Under the pieces are notes generated by a model that saw nothing but the letters and a program-made list of their open reading frames with translations, did not search any database and was not told the DNA's origin. This document shows positions 1 through 11,680 of a stretch of 64,000 nucleotides of DNA, piece after piece. The position numbers and the translations under genes were made by a program. Source of the DNA: Bacillota bacterium (lineage in GTDB: Bacteria > Bacillota > Sulfobacillia > JAJZYS01 > JAJYTV01); NCBI GenBank assembly GCA_021799275.1, contig JAJZAT010000001.1:62001-126000 (forward strand). The letters are read 5' to 3'. The number at the start of each line of letters is the position of its first letter. The stretch's first letter is position 1.

Positions 1-634
1 AGCGGCGCCTCGAGCTCGGCCGCCGTCCGCTCGATCACGTCCATGGCCTCGACCGGCAGGTCCCCCACCACCGCGGGCACCCCCGACTTGAGGATGCCGG
101 CCTTCTCCCAGGCGATCTTCGCGAGCGTATCGCCGAGGCGGTCCATGTGGTCCATGCCGATTGAGCTCACGATCGACACCTCGGGACGCACCACGTTCGT
201 CGAGTCGTAGCGCCCACCGAGGCCGGTCTCCCACGCGACATCGGTGACGCCCTCGGCGAGGAAGTGCATCAAGGCGACGCCGGTCCAGAGCTCGAACTCG
301 GTCGGCGGGTCGGCGAGAGGCGATGCGGCCCGGCGCACCCGCCCGGTCGCCGCGATGAGACCAGCCGCGTCGATGTCCCGGCCCGAGACGGCGATGCGCT
401 CATGCGGCCGCTCGAGGTGCGGCGAGATGAAGCGGCCGGCCCTCCGGCCGCACGCCTCGAGCATCATGGCGATCGCCGCCGTCACCGATCCCTTGCCGTT
501 CGTGCCCGCGACGTGGTAGAAGCGCATCGCCCGCTCGGGATGGCCGAGGTTGGCCAAGAGCTCCTCGGTGCGCCCGAGGCCGAGTTCGCCGAACCGCCCC
601 GCCGCCGAGAGATAGCGGAGAGCCTCCTCCTCCG

Positions 635-638
<4 letters not shown>
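1..638 (-). CDS. folC: Folylpolyglutamate synthase/dihydrofolate synthase, C-terminus outside window
   Basis: This ligase adds glutamate to folates and/or to dihydropteroate in the cytoplasm. About 212 N-terminal residues are present and the gene runs off the left edge. The P-loop HVAGTNGKGSV lies at residues 42-52, which is the hallmark of FolC. It is followed by SPHLERPHERI near residue 72, ETGLGGRYDSTN near 137 and SIGMDHMDRLG near 159, all typical of the Mur-ligase-like folate ligases. The ATG overlaps the valS stop (ATGA), so the gene is translationally coupled to valS, an order common in Bacillota. No independent promoter is seen. The identification is firm; the missing C-terminal domain cannot be checked. 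Confidence 0.95.
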
Positions 639-3235
<2,597 letters not shown>

Positions 3236-3495
3236 CAGAACTTCCTCCTGAAAAAGAAAATCGACCGTCCCTCAAGGACGGTCTTCACCGCGGTACCACC
3301 TTGCTTTCCTCCGCGCAGGCGGAGGACGCTCAGAGGGCGTCACGTGCCCAAGCCCGACCGCGCTTCAGGCCCTCTCGGGCGTTCGGCGCCGCGGCTCCGG
3401 GGCGACCGGTTCCTGCGTCGGCCAGGGATCTCGCAGCCTTGGATCCCCTCTCTTGGGCCCCCGCAGGGACGCTCCCCTTCCTCGCCTTTGCTTGA
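3236..3495 (-). promoter_or_regulatory. T-box leader (tRNA-Val-responsive) of valS
   Basis: On the reverse strand the leader carries the T-box core AAGGTGGTACCGCGG (about 3288-3303). This is followed by a terminator stem GACCGTCC/GGACGGTC (3263-3283) and a T-rich run. Upstream, an AGAGAG element and GGCTGCGAG resemble the Stem I AGAGAG and GNTG motifs. A GAAC-CG-GTC stretch places a candidate valine specifier codon GTC at 3404-3406. The TGGT of the T-box can pair with an ACCA tRNA end. Uncharged tRNA-Val is therefore expected to stabilise the antiterminator and switch on valS-folC. The T-box call is strong; the specifier position is an inference. Confidence 0.9.
3263..3283 (-). terminator. 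T-box intrinsic terminator
   Basis: Eight-base-pair stem GACCGTCC/GGACGGTC with a 5-base loop, followed on the reverse strand by GATTTTCTTTTTC. It is the terminator alternative of the valS T-box and overlaps the antiterminator side. Confidence 0.85.
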
Positions 3496-3501
3496 CTAGA
3501 T

Positions 3502-3530
3502 AGTATCGGGAACCCAGGCTCCCCTGTCAA
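3502..3530 (-). promoter_or_regulatory. Sigma-A-type promoter of the valS T-box leader
   Basis: On the reverse strand a perfect -35 TTGACA (3525-3530) is followed by a 17-base spacer and -10 GATACT (3502-3507). Transcription would start near 3495, directly before the T-box leader. Confidence 0.7.
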
Positions 3531-3576
3531 GCGGCCGACCGCCCCGAACACCGGGCGGGCGGCCGCTGCTCCACGC

Positions 3577-3963
3577 CTAGCCGGCCGTGCCGTCCTTGCG
3601 CTGGTGCAACCAGATCCAGTTGCCCGAAGGGTCTTGGACGGTCGCCATGAAGCAGGGCGGGAACTCGGTCGTATCCTCCGTCACCGGCACGCCCTTCCCG
3701 CGCAGTTCCGCGACGGCCGCCGCGACGTCGGGGACGGCGATGGCGACCCCGATGGCCGCCTCGGGTCCAGCCTCGAGCCGCTTGCGGATCGCCTGCCCGT
3801 CCGCGAGGATGAGCGACAGGGTCACGTTGCCCGCGTCGTATTCCGCCCAATTCTCGCCGAACTCCCCGACAGGCTTGAGGCCGAGCGTCTCCCCGTAGAA
3901 CGCCCTCGCCGCCGTCATGTCGGACACAGCGATGCCGACGAAATCCACGCCCCGCACCCGCAC
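3577..3963 (-). CDS. VOC-superfamily (glyoxalase/bleomycin-resistance-like) protein
   Basis: A protein of about 128 residues with the vicinal-oxygen-chelate fold pattern: beta-strand opening VDFVGIAVSDM, then ARAFYGETLGLKPV, and a C-terminal FMATVQDPSGNWIWL ending. This is a single-module member. The substrate cannot be assigned, since the family covers glyoxalases, dioxygenases and resistance proteins. I chose a GTG start at 3963 because GGCGGAGGGGGA sits about 6 bases upstream and the fold begins at once. A longer reading frame to 4074 exists but adds a tail without homology signals. It stands alone between the valS leader and the deaminase gene. Confidence 0.8.
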   Translation of the reverse strand: MRVRGVDFVGIAVSDMTAARAFYGETLGLKPVGEFGENWAEYDAGNVTLSLILADGQAIRKRLEAGPEAAIGVAIAVPDVAAAVAELRGKGVPVTEDTTEFPPCFMATVQDPSGNWIWLHQRKDGTAG

Positions 3964-4051
3964 CGATACTCCCCCTCCGCCGGATATCGACTCGAGCATA
4001 ACAGAACACATGTTCTGTAGCAACCGTCGTTCCCCGTCCTGCGCCCCGAGA

Positions 4052-4687
4052 TCAGCCGCCCTGACCGAGTTCACGCCAGATGTCGCGGCAGATGTCCTCG
4101 ATCGCCGTCCCCCGACCGGCTTCTGTCTGCAGGCGCCCCTCTCGCAGCCATGCCCGGCCGAGCTCCACGGCGTCCGGGTTCGCCTCGGCTAGGGCCGCGA
4201 CGATGTCCAGACTGCGTGGCGACGCCCGGCGCAAAGAAGTCTCGGTGAGCAGCACCAGCGACACCGCCTCGACCAGCGGCTCCGGTCCCGTCACCCGCAT
4301 GTGCTTCGAGGCCACGTAGGGGTTGGCGGCGCTGAGGCTGGCGGCCCCGGCCCAGCCGTCGCGGGCGGCGTAGCGGATCTCCCGCACCCCGCACATCAGG
4401 GCGGCGCCGAAGCACATGGGACAAGGCTCCAGGGACGTGTAGAGCGCGCCCGCCTTCATCTCGGCGAACGATGCCGTCGGCGCCTGCCGCAGCACGTTCA
4501 TCTCGGCGTGCGCGACGCGGCTGCCGCTGAGGCCCTCGCCGCCCGGGGGCTCCTCGATCCTGTTGCGCCCACGCAGGAACACCGTGCCGTCGGCCGCGAC
4601 GTAGGCCGCGCCGATCGGCAGCGAGCCGGCCTTGTAGGCCGCCCAGGCCTCCTCAAGACAGGCGAGCCACGGTTCCGCAAGCTCCAT
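4052..4687 (-). CDS. Nucleoside/tRNA-type deaminase (CDA zinc family)
   Basis: A zinc-dependent deaminase-fold protein. From the ATG at 4687 the HAE motif gives zinc ligand His60 and proton shuttle Glu62, and PCPMC gives ligands Cys89 and Cys92. The arrangement matches guanine deaminase and TadA-like enzymes. At 211 residues it is longer than TadA (about 155), and it carries an extra C-terminal helical region of about 70 residues. A role as a guanine, cytosine or related base deaminase is an inference. The frame stays open to 4828, but that extension is basic and unlike the family. It is divergent from the flippase gene. Confidence 0.8.
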   Translation of the reverse strand: MELAEPWLACLEEAWAAYKAGSLPIGAAYVAADGTVFLRGRNRIEEPPGGEGLSGSRVAHAEMNVLRQAPTASFAEMKAGALYTSLEPCPMCFGAALMCGVREIRYAARDGWAGAASLSAANPYVASKHMRVTGPEPLVEAVSLVLLTETSLRRASPRSLDIVAALAEANPDAVELGRAWLREGRLQTEAGRGTAIEDICRDIWRELGQGG

Positions 4688-4830
4688 GTCCCATCGCCCC
4701 AGCGAAAATTTGGGCCGCATCCTGAGTTCGCGGCCAAAGGGGCCAACCCTCCGCGGCACCCGTACGAGGCAGACAGGCGGCATGTTCGTCCCGCCCTGGC
4801 CATAGGCCTGTGCGGGAGGCTCGATCATCG

Positions 4831-6345
4831 ATGGGCGCTCTCCTGCAAGGCACCCTCACGCTGTTCGGCGCGGGTCTCATCAACCGCGTGCTGGGCTTCT
4901 TCTACCGCATCCTGCTCGCGCAGCGGCTGGGCAGTCAGGGCATGGGCCTCCTCGGCTACGCCTTCCCGGTGCTGCACGTCGCCATCACCGCCGCCACGGC
5001 CGGGCTGCCGGTGGCAGTGTCGAAGATCGTGGCGGAAAGGGCGGCGCTCAACCCCGGGCGCGTGCGCGAGGTGCTGCGCACGTCGCTCAGGTTCGTGCTG
5101 ATCCTGAGCCTCGTCGCCACCCTGATCCTGCTGCTCAGCCTGCGCTTCATCGAGACGAAGGTCCTGGCGGACCCTAGGGCCATCGCGCCTCTCACCGCCC
5201 TCATTCCGCTGCTCACCATCGTCGCGATCTCCTCCGTGCTGCGCGGCTACTTCCAGGGGCTGCAGCGCATGACGCCGTCGGCGCTCGGCCAGGTCATCGA
5301 GCAGATCGTGCGCATCGGCAGCGCGCTCTGGCTGATCGACCGCTTCCAGCACCAGGGCATCGCGGCGATGGCCGCGGCGGCCGCAGTCGGCATGGTGGCC
5401 GGAGAGCTGTGCGGCCTTCTTGTGCTCTGGGTCTCCTACCTGCTGCGCAAGGGCCCGGCACCGGCACCACTCCCCATCGGCGTCCACGACTCCACGCTCC
5501 GCGAACTGCTCGGGCAGGCTCTGCCGATCAGCGTCACGCGCATCATCGGCAGCGTGACGGAGTTCCTGGACGCGGCGATCATCCCGCGGCGCCTGGAGGC
5601 GTCCGGCATGACGCGCGACGCGGCCACCGCCTTCTTCGGCAACCTCGGCGGCATGGCGATGCCGCTCCTCTTCTTCCCCACCGTGGTCACGGCCGCGCTC
5701 AGCCAGGCGCTCGTGCCCGCCGTGTCGGACGCCTGGGCGCGCGGCGACGTGCTCCTGGTGCGCAGGCGCATCGCGCAGTCCATCTACGTGGCCTTGATCG
5801 TGGCCCTGCCTACGAGCGCCGTCTTCATCGTCCTCGGCCACGTGCTCGGCATCCTGTTCTATGGCCAGCGGCAGGTCGGGGACCTCCTGATCCCGCTGGC
5901 CTTCGCCGCTCCGTTCGTCTACCTCGAGGCTAGCGTCTCCGCGGTCCTGCGCGGTCTCGGCCGCGCTGCCCTGGCGATGACGAACGGGCTCGTCGGCTCC
6001 GCGATCCGCCTCGTCATGGTCTATACCCTCACGGTGCTGCCGGGCTTCGGCATCCGGGCGGTCATCCTGGCCATCTCGGTGGACCTCTTCATCTCGTTCT
6101 GGCTCAACTACCGCGCGCTCTGCCGCGTCACCGGCTACGCGGCCAACCTGCGCCGCCTGCTCCTGCCGCCCCTGCTCTCGGGCATCGCCCTGTTCCTCAG
6201 CCTGCGCCTGCTGGAGGACCTCGCCATGCGACTCGGTGCCACCCTCTGGATCTCGACCCTGGCCGCGATCGTCTGCGGCGGCCTGCTCTACGCCCTGCTC
6301 CTTCTGCTCCTGGGCGGCGGGCGCCAGAGCTTCAACACGCTATGA
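4831..6345 (+). CDS. Polysaccharide flippase, SpoVB/MurJ-like (MATE/MVF superfamily)
   Basis: An integral membrane protein of 504 residues with about 14 predicted hydrophobic helices. It opens GALLQGTLTLFGAGLINRVLG, as in Bacillota stage V sporulation protein B and YtgP-type lipid flippases. These translocate lipid-linked polysaccharide or peptidoglycan precursors across the membrane. I chose the ATG at 4831 with GGGAGG 11 bases upstream; a GTG at 4810 is possible but has no good ribosome site. Its stop overlaps the start of the following lipoprotein gene (ATGA), implying coupled translation. Whether it acts in vegetative wall synthesis or in spore cortex cannot be told. Confidence 0.85.
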   Translation: MGALLQGTLTLFGAGLINRVLGFFYRILLAQRLGSQGMGLLGYAFPVLHVAITAATAGLPVAVSKIVAERAALNPGRVREVLRTSLRFVLILSLVATLILLLSLRFIETKVLADPRAIAPLTALIPLLTIVAISSVLRGYFQGLQRMTPSALGQVIEQIVRIGSALWLIDRFQHQGIAAMAAAAAVGMVAGELCGLLVLWVSYLLRKGPAPAPLPIGVHDSTLRELLGQALPISVTRIIGSVTEFLDAAIIPRRLEASGMTRDAATAFFGNLGGMAMPLLFFPTVVTAALSQALVPAVSDAWARGDVLLVRRRIAQSIYVALIVALPTSAVFIVLGHVLGILFYGQRQVGDLLIPLAFAAPFVYLEASVSAVLRGLGRAALAMTNGLVGSAIRLVMVYTLTVLPGFGIRAVILAISVDLFISFWLNYRALCRVTGYAANLRRLLLPPLLSGIALFLSLRLLEDLAMRLGATLWISTLAAIVCGGLLYALLLLLLGGGRQSFNTL

Positions 6346-7256
6346 GGCGGCTGGCCGTCACCGTCCTCCTGGGACTCGCCCTGCTGCTCGGCGGCTGCGG
6401 CGCATCTGCGCCGACGCCAAAGACGCCGCCGATCCCCGTCGGCAACCTCGCGGCGCCGCTCGCCCTGGCGCCTTTGCTCCTCGGCACCGGCGAGCCCGCG
6501 ACGCTCCTGGCGGGCGGCGGGCCCGAGGGCCTCGCAGCGCCGTTCGTCGTCGCGCCGGCGCCCGAACTGCCGCGTCTCGCCAGGCAAGGCTTCACGGCGG
6601 TCGGCGGCCTCTGCCGCACCTCGCCGCAGGTCCTGCTCTGGCATGGCGAGAGCGTGTTCTCCTGGACGGATCTTGCAGAGGGCCCCCTCTACGTCGCGCC
6701 CGGCGCGGACCTCGCGACGCTCGCGATCGCCATCGCCCGCTACAAGAACGTGCTCGAGAAGCTGCCGAAGGTGGAGGCGGTGGCGGGAGGCGTCAAGACC
6801 TTCCGCGAGGACCCGACGAGTTTTCTTTTGGCCCCGGAGCCGCTCGCCAGCGCGCTCGTGGCCAAGGGCCAGGCGCAGCTGGCGCAGCCGCTCGCGGACG
6901 AGCTTGGTCCCTACCCCACCTGTCTCGTATTCGCGCGCAGCTCGGTGCTCAAGGGCGACCCGCTGCTGGTCGTGGCCTTCCTGCGCCGCCTCGACGCGGG
7001 CCTCTGGCAGATCGCGGCCGAAAGCGCAAGGCGCGAGCTGCCCCAATTGCGGGCGCTCGCGCCGACTTTGCCGGCAACGGCCATCCTGCGTTCCCTGGCC
7101 GCCGCCAAAGAGGAAGGGATCTTCCGGCAGAGCGTGCTACTCGACGGCCAGGACCTCCGGCTGCTGCACGAGGAGATCGCCCCCGGCCAGTGGCCGTCTG
7201 GCGCTCTCGACCTCGCCCCCGCGCGCGAGGCGCTCGAGAAGCCGTTCGTCCCCTAG
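6342..7256 (+). CDS. Predicted lipoprotein, ABC substrate-binding-like (NMT1/SsuA-type)
   Basis: A 304-residue protein with a clear lipoprotein signal: positive MRR, a hydrophobic run, then lipobox LGGC with Cys19. The mature part has alternating segments like periplasmic-binding-protein type 2 proteins of the NMT1/nitrate-sulfonate class, such as GNLAAPLALAPLLLG and VGGLCRTSPQVLLW. No ABC permease or ATPase gene is adjacent, so a transport role is not supported by context. It is translationally coupled to the flippase gene. The last ~120 bases overlap the convergent acetyltransferase reading frame. Confidence 0.65.
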   Translation: MRRLAVTVLLGLALLLGGCGASAPTPKTPPIPVGNLAAPLALAPLLLGTGEPATLLAGGGPEGLAAPFVVAPAPELPRLARQGFTAVGGLCRTSPQVLLWHGESVFSWTDLAEGPLYVAPGADLATLAIAIARYKNVLEKLPKVEAVAGGVKTFREDPTSFLLAPEPLASALVAKGQAQLAQPLADELGPYPTCLVFARSSVLKGDPLLVVAFLRRLDAGLWQIAAESARRELPQLRALAPTLPATAILRSLAAAKEEGIFRQSVLLDGQDLRLLHEEIAPGQWPSGALDLAPAREALEKPFVP

Positions 7257-7721
7257 GTCGCAGGTCATGAGGAGCACCGGGTGGGGGAAACGTCGGCCCG
7301 CGAGGCGCCCCACCGCCCTGAACCCGACCGCGCGGTAGCAGGCGACGGCGCGCGCATTGCGCTCCTCCACGCGCAGGTACGCCTCCTTGAGGCGCAGGTG
7401 CTCGCGGGCGTAGCGGAGCACGAGGCGCAGCGCCCGCCGGCCGTAGCCCTGTCCGAGGTCACCCCGCTGCGCGATGCCGATGCGCAGCTCGGCGGTGCGC
7501 TCGCCCCGGCGCATGTCAAAGAGCTCGACCTCGCCGATGACGCGGTCCGCCAGCATGATCCAGAAGGCCTGCCGGCGCCGCCGGTCCCACATCTCGTTCC
7601 ACGCGCCATCGGCGAGCGACCTGCCGTAGTTTTCGGCGTCCTCGTCACCTCTCCAGTCGAGGATCATCGGGTCGCTCGGACGCCTGGGCAGCAAAAAGAG
7701 ATCCCTATCGCTGAGCTCCAT
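7137..7721 (-). CDS. GNAT-family N-acetyltransferase
   Basis: A RimJ/RimL-type acetyltransferase of about 194 residues. The acetyl-CoA loop is GDLGQGYGRRALRLVLRYA, followed by LRVEERNARAVACYRAVGF, the standard C-terminal GNAT strand-helix. The substrate is unknown. I prefer the ATG at 7721, with GAGGTG 10 bases upstream, to the TTG at 7739. The GNAT fold appears complete at LLMTCDL. The ~38 further residues read antisense through the 3' end of the convergent lipoprotein gene, which suggests the original stop was lost. Confidence 0.82.
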   Translation of the reverse strand: MELSDRDLFLLPRRPSDPMILDWRGDEDAENYGRSLADGAWNEMWDRRRRQAFWIMLADRVIGEVELFDMRRGERTAELRIGIAQRGDLGQGYGRRALRLVLRYAREHLRLKEAYLRVEERNARAVACYRAVGFRAVGRLAGRRFPHPVLLMTCDLGDERLLERLARGGEVESARRPLAGGDLLVQQPEVLAVE

Positions 7722-7795
7722 CAGGGCAAGGCACCTCAAGTCTTTTGAGATGTCCTGCGACTTCGCCGGACGGGAGAAAACTCCCTTTATGTAAA

Positions 7796-8374
7796 TTAGC
7801 CCAGTGATGCCTTGGAGCGGATGTCGGCGAAAAACGCCTCGATCGCCTGTCGGCCGTCAAGGCTCCTGGCCGACCAGAATACCACCGGCGCGTCGCTGCC
7901 GAGCGTCTCGACGATCTCCCTCTCGCGGCTGCGCCAGCTGCCGCGGCCGATCTGATCGGCCTTGCCGAGCAGCAGCAGGAGCGGCTCGCCGCGGGCCCGC
8001 AGCAGTTCATGCCACGCGATGTCGAGGTCGCTCGGGCGGTGGCGGATGTCCACCAGCTGCACCGCCGCGCACAGAGCCTCGCGCCGCTGCGCGTAGCGCT
8101 CCAGGAGGGCGGTCTGGCGGCGCTGCTGCTCCTTCGACATCCGGGCGTAGCCGTAACCCGGCAGGTCGACGAGCACGATGCCGTCCCCCGCGTAGAAGTT
8201 CAAGGTGCGCGTGCGCCCCGGATCGCGCGATGTGCGCGCCACCTTCGCGCCCGCGAGGGCGTTGATCAGGCTCGATTTGCCCGCGTTCGAGCGCCCGAAC
8301 AGGGCCACCTCGGGCATGCCTGTCACGGGCCAGCTCTCGAACGCCATGGCGGATTGCAGAAAGCGGAGGCGCAT
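7796..8374 (-). CDS. ysxC: Ribosome-biogenesis GTPase YsxC/EngB
   Basis: An essential GTP-binding protein that assists 50S ribosomal subunit assembly; 192 residues, the normal length. G1 is GRSNAGKSSLIN near residue 28, G3 is DLPGYGYA, and the G4 position reads GKAD where most homologues have TKAD. It lies directly downstream of lon, the usual Bacillota order. The lon stop and the ysxC ATG share one base (TGATG), so the two are coupled. Confidence 0.95.
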   Translation of the reverse strand: MRLRFLQSAMAFESWPVTGMPEVALFGRSNAGKSSLINALAGAKVARTSRDPGRTRTLNFYAGDGIVLVDLPGYGYARMSKEQQRRQTALLERYAQRREALCAAVQLVDIRHRPSDLDIAWHELLRARGEPLLLLLGKADQIGRGSWRSREREIVETLGSDAPVVFWSARSLDGRQAIEAFFADIRSKASLG

Positions 8375-10680
8375 CAGTGCTGGGACTTCGGCCTGAGGGC
8401 GGTGGCAAGCACCTCGTCCATGCCCTCGACCAGCACGAAGTTGATTGCGTGCCGCACCTTCGGCGGCAGTTCCTCGAGGTCCGGCTGATTGGCCTTCGGC
8501 ACGATCAAGGTGCGCACGCCGAGCCGGTGCGCGGCGAGCGCCTTCTCCTTGAGACCGCCGATGGGCAGCACCTTGCCGCGCAAGGTGATCTCGCCCGTCA
8601 TCGCCACGTCGGCCCGCACCGGGCGGCGGCTCAAGGCCGACGCGAGGGCGGTGGCCATCGTGATGCCCGCCGAAGGGCCCTCCTTCGGCGTCGCTCCCTC
8701 CGGAACGTGGATGTGGACGTCGACCTTGTCGGGAAAATCGTCGTCGATGCCAAGCGCCTCCCGCCGCGAGCGGACGAAGGTATAGCCGGCCTGCGCCGAT
8801 TCGCGCATCACCTCGCCAAGCTTGCCTGTCAGGACGAGGCTCCCTTTGCCGGGCACGACGCTCACCTCGATCGGCATGGCGTCACCGCCCACCTCGCTCC
8901 AGTAGAGCGCCGTGGCGACTCCCACCTCGTCGGACTTGCGCAGCTCGTGGCCGAGGAAGCGGCGCGGTCCGAGCTGGCGCTCGATCGTGCCCGGCGTGAC
9001 ATGCAGGGGTCCCTTGCCAGCGATCTTGCGCCGTGCCGCCTTGCGGCAGAGCGCGGCGATCTGCCGCTCGAGGCTGCGCACCCCGGCCTCGCGGGTGTAC
9101 CCCTGCACCACCGCCTCGAGCGTGCCGCGGCCGAGCACGAGGTCCGCCGGCGCGAGGCCGTGCTCCTCGAGCTGGCGCGGCAGGAGGTGGCGCCTCGCGA
9201 TCTGCACCTTCTCCTCCTCGGTGTAGCCTGGCAACGAGATCGTCTCCATGCGGTCGAGGAGCGGCTGCGGGATCTGCTGGGCCATGTTCGCCGTCGTGAT
9301 GAACAGCACATGCGAGAGGTCGAAGGGCAGTTCGACGTAGTGGTCGGAGAACTTGTCGTTCTGCGCCGGGTCCAGCACCTCGAGGAGCGCCGACGCCGGG
9401 TCGCCGCGGAAGTCCTGGGCCATCTTGTCGACCTCGTCGAGCAGGAAGACGGGGTTGCGGCTGCCCGCCTGGCGCATGCCCTGGATGATGCGGCCAGGCA
9501 GCGCCCCGACGTAGGTGCGCCGGTGCCCGCGCACCTCGGCCTCGTCGCGCACGCCGCCTAGGCTGATGCGCACGAAGTTGCGGTTTAGGGCGCGCGCCAC
9601 CGAGCGGCCGAGCGACGTCTTGCCGACGCCGGGCGGACCGACGAGGCAGAGGATCGGCCCCTTGAGCGACGGCTGCAGGGCACGCACCGCGAGATACTCG
9701 AGGATGCGCTCCTTGACCCTCCTGAGGCCGTAGTGGTCCTCATCCAGGATGGCCTGCGCCGCGTCGATGTCCAGCACGTCCTCGGTCTCCACGTCCCACG
9801 GCAGGCTCGTCAGCCACTCGAGGTAGGTGCGGACGACGACGGCCTCGGCCGACATCTGCGGCATGTGCTCGAGGCGCTCCACTTCGCGCAGGGCCTTCTC
9901 CTCGGCCTCCTGCGGCAGGTGGGCCGCCTCGACCTTGGAACGCCAGTCCTCGGCCTCGCTCTGGGGGTCGTCCTTCTCCCCGAGCTCCTGCTGGATCGCC
10001 TTGATCTGCTCGCGCAGGTAGTACTCCTTCTGGCTCTTCTCCATCTGCCCGCGCACGCGCTGGTGGATCTTGCGCTCGAGCTCAAGGAGGTCGATCTGCT
10101 TGGCGAGGATGCGGTGGACGAGATCGAGCCGCTCGCGCACGTCGAGTGTCTCGAGCACTTCCTGGCGTTCGCCGATCGGGATCTCGAGATTGGCGGCGAC
10201 GGCATCGCAGAGCCGTCCCGGCTCGTCGGTGGAGATGCTGAGGCTGGCGTCGCCGGGCAGGCGCCGGCCGAGCTTCAGGTACTGTTCGTAGAGATGCACG
10301 ATGGAGAGCACCGAAGCGGCAGTCTCCTCGTCGTCCGGGGCCGGCTCCTCGGCGAGGGGCTCGGCCTCGCACAGGAAGAGCTCCTGCTCCTCGGCGTAGC
10401 CCGTGATGCGCACGCGCTCCTCGCCGTAGACGACCGCCTTGAAGGTGCCGTCCGGCAGCTTGACGACCTGCTTCAGCTCGCAGAGCACGCCGGCGCCGAA
10501 GATGTCCTCGGCGGTCGGTTCATCCTCGCGCGGGTCGCGCTGGCTCGCGAACACGATGTGATGGTCGCCCTCCCAGCCGCGTTCGAGTGCCCGCACGGAA
10601 CGCTCACGACCGATCTCGAGAGGGACGACGAGTCCGGGAAAGACCAGCACGCCGCGCAGCGGCAGCAGCGGATATTGCAA
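8374..10680 (-). CDS. lon: ATP-dependent protease Lon (LonA)
   Basis: A 768-residue cytosolic AAA+ protease. The N-terminal LAN substrate domain begins [14 protein letters not shown]. The Walker [13 protein letters not shown] lies near residue 350 and the Walker B/sensor region is [10 protein letters not shown]. The C-terminal peptidase has the catalytic serine in [11 protein letters not shown] near 675 and the lysine in [12 protein letters not shown] near 718. The start is TTG at 10680. It fits both the family N-terminus and a short leader from an extended -10 about 30 bases upstream. Coupled to ysxC. A second Lon-type gene, lonB, lies about 1 kb upstream. Confidence 0.97.
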   Translation of the reverse strand: MQYPLLPLRGVLVFPGLVVPLEIGRERSVRALERGWEGDHHIVFASQRDPREDEPTAEDIFGAGVLCELKQVVKLPDGTFKAVVYGEERVRITGYAEEQELFLCEAEPLAEEPAPDDEETAASVLSIVHLYEQYLKLGRRLPGDASLSISTDEPGRLCDAVAANLEIPIGERQEVLETLDVRERLDLVHRILAKQIDLLELERKIHQRVRGQMEKSQKEYYLREQIKAIQQELGEKDDPQSEAEDWRSKVEAAHLPQEAEEKALREVERLEHMPQMSAEAVVVRTYLEWLTSLPWDVETEDVLDIDAAQAILDEDHYGLRRVKERILEYLAVRALQPSLKGPILCLVGPPGVGKTSLGRSVARALNRNFVRISLGGVRDEAEVRGHRRTYVGALPGRIIQGMRQAGSRNPVFLLDEVDKMAQDFRGDPASALLEVLDPAQNDKFSDHYVELPFDLSHVLFITTANMAQQIPQPLLDRMETISLPGYTEEEKVQIARRHLLPRQLEEHGLAPADLVLGRGTLEAVVQGYTREAGVRSLERQIAALCRKAARRKIAGKGPLHVTPGTIERQLGPRRFLGHELRKSDEVGVATALYWSEVGGDAMPIEVSVVPGKGSLVLTGKLGEVMRESAQAGYTFVRSRREALGIDDDFPDKVDVHIHVPEGATPKEGPSAGITMATALASALSRRPVRADVAMTGEITLRGKVLPIGGLKEKALAAHRLGVRTLIVPKANQPDLEELPPKVRHAINFVLVEGMDEVLATALRPKSQH

Positions 10681-10709
10681 AAGAACACCCCTTGGCGGAA
10701 CTCGCGCAC

Positions 10710-10718
10710 ATTATACCA
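10710..10718 (-). promoter_or_regulatory. Extended -10 promoter element of lon
   Basis: The reverse strand reads TGGTATAAT, an extended -10 with a perfect TATAAT. No convincing -35 is seen, as is common for extended -10 promoters. Transcription would start about 23 bases before the TTG of lon. Confidence 0.6.
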
Positions 10719-10743
10719 GAGCCCGCGGCGGCACCGCGCCCAG

Positions 10744-11637
10744 CTACAGTCTGCCCAAGCCGCCGTTGCTGCTCGCAGCCTGCGCGAGCACGAAAATCAT
10801 CAGGCCGATCACCGTCATGGCGCCGCCAGCCACGTCGCTCGCCCTTGGTAGACTATGCAAAAGCGGCCACGCGATCAGCACCGCAGCGAGCGGCTCGAGG
10901 AGGGACGCCATCGCGACCGAGCTCGCGGGCACGGCCCGCAGGGCGAAATTGAAGCCCGTGTGGCCGATCAGGGTCGGGCCGAGCACCAGAAGGGCCGTCA
11001 TCAGCCAAGCGGACGGGCCGAGCGGCCAGAGCACGGGGCCGACCAGGGGCTGGAGCAGCAGAAGACCCAGGCCCGCGATGGCGTAGACCGGCGCCACATA
11101 GCTCAGGACCGGCAGGTTTCGCCTCGCCTTGCGTCCGGCCCGCAGGTAGACGGAGAACGCGAAGGCGCCGAGCAGCGCGAGGAGGTCGCCCGTCAGGGCT
11201 CCTCGCTGGCCATGGGAGTCGGCGAACGAGATGACGACCACGCCCGTGAGACCGATCGCGGCGCCGAGCCACTGCCCGCGCGAGACCCTCTCGTGCGCGA
11301 GCAGTTCCCAGAGCAGCACAAAGAGCGGGCTCGCTGAGACGAGCACGACGCTCGACGCGACGGACGTCAGATAGAGCGACTCCACCCAGGAACCGAAGTG
11401 CACGGCGAGGGCCAGACTCGCGAGAAGGATCGCCCCGCTCTCCTGACGTCCCAGCCGGCGCAGTTCCAGGGCGCCGAAGGGCAGCAGCACGAGGCCCGAG
11501 AGCAGGAGCCGCAGGCCGGCCGCCTCCAAGGCGGGCAGGGCGGCGAGACGGAACAGGCTGGCCGCCGTCGACGCAGCGACAACGGCCAGCACCAGCCAGG
11601 TCCACGCGAGGGTCCGCTCGCTCTTCGCGACTTCCAT
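10744..11637 (-). CDS. EamA/DMT-superfamily transporter
   Basis: A 297-residue inner-membrane protein with about 10 predicted helices in two EamA repeats. The conserved glycine-rich helix ends and the motif ASLLEPLAAVLIAWPLLH near the C-terminus are typical of drug/metabolite exporters. The substrate cannot be assigned. The ATG at 11637 has only a weak ribosome site. It lies 43 bases downstream of lonB and 63 bases before lon on the same strand, so it may be read with lonB. Confidence 0.85.
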   Translation of the reverse strand: MEVAKSERTLAWTWLVLAVVAASTAASLFRLAALPALEAAGLRLLLSGLVLLPFGALELRRLGRQESGAILLASLALAVHFGSWVESLYLTSVASSVVLVSASPLFVLLWELLAHERVSRGQWLGAAIGLTGVVVISFADSHGQRGALTGDLLALLGAFAFSVYLRAGRKARRNLPVLSYVAPVYAIAGLGLLLLQPLVGPVLWPLGPSAWLMTALLVLGPTLIGHTGFNFALRAVPASSVAMASLLEPLAAVLIAWPLLHSLPRASDVAGGAMTVIGLMIFVLAQAASSNGGLGRL

Positions 11638-11680
11638 GCGCGAGAGGTTCTGCGCCCGGGGCCCCCGCTCCTATCTTCGC

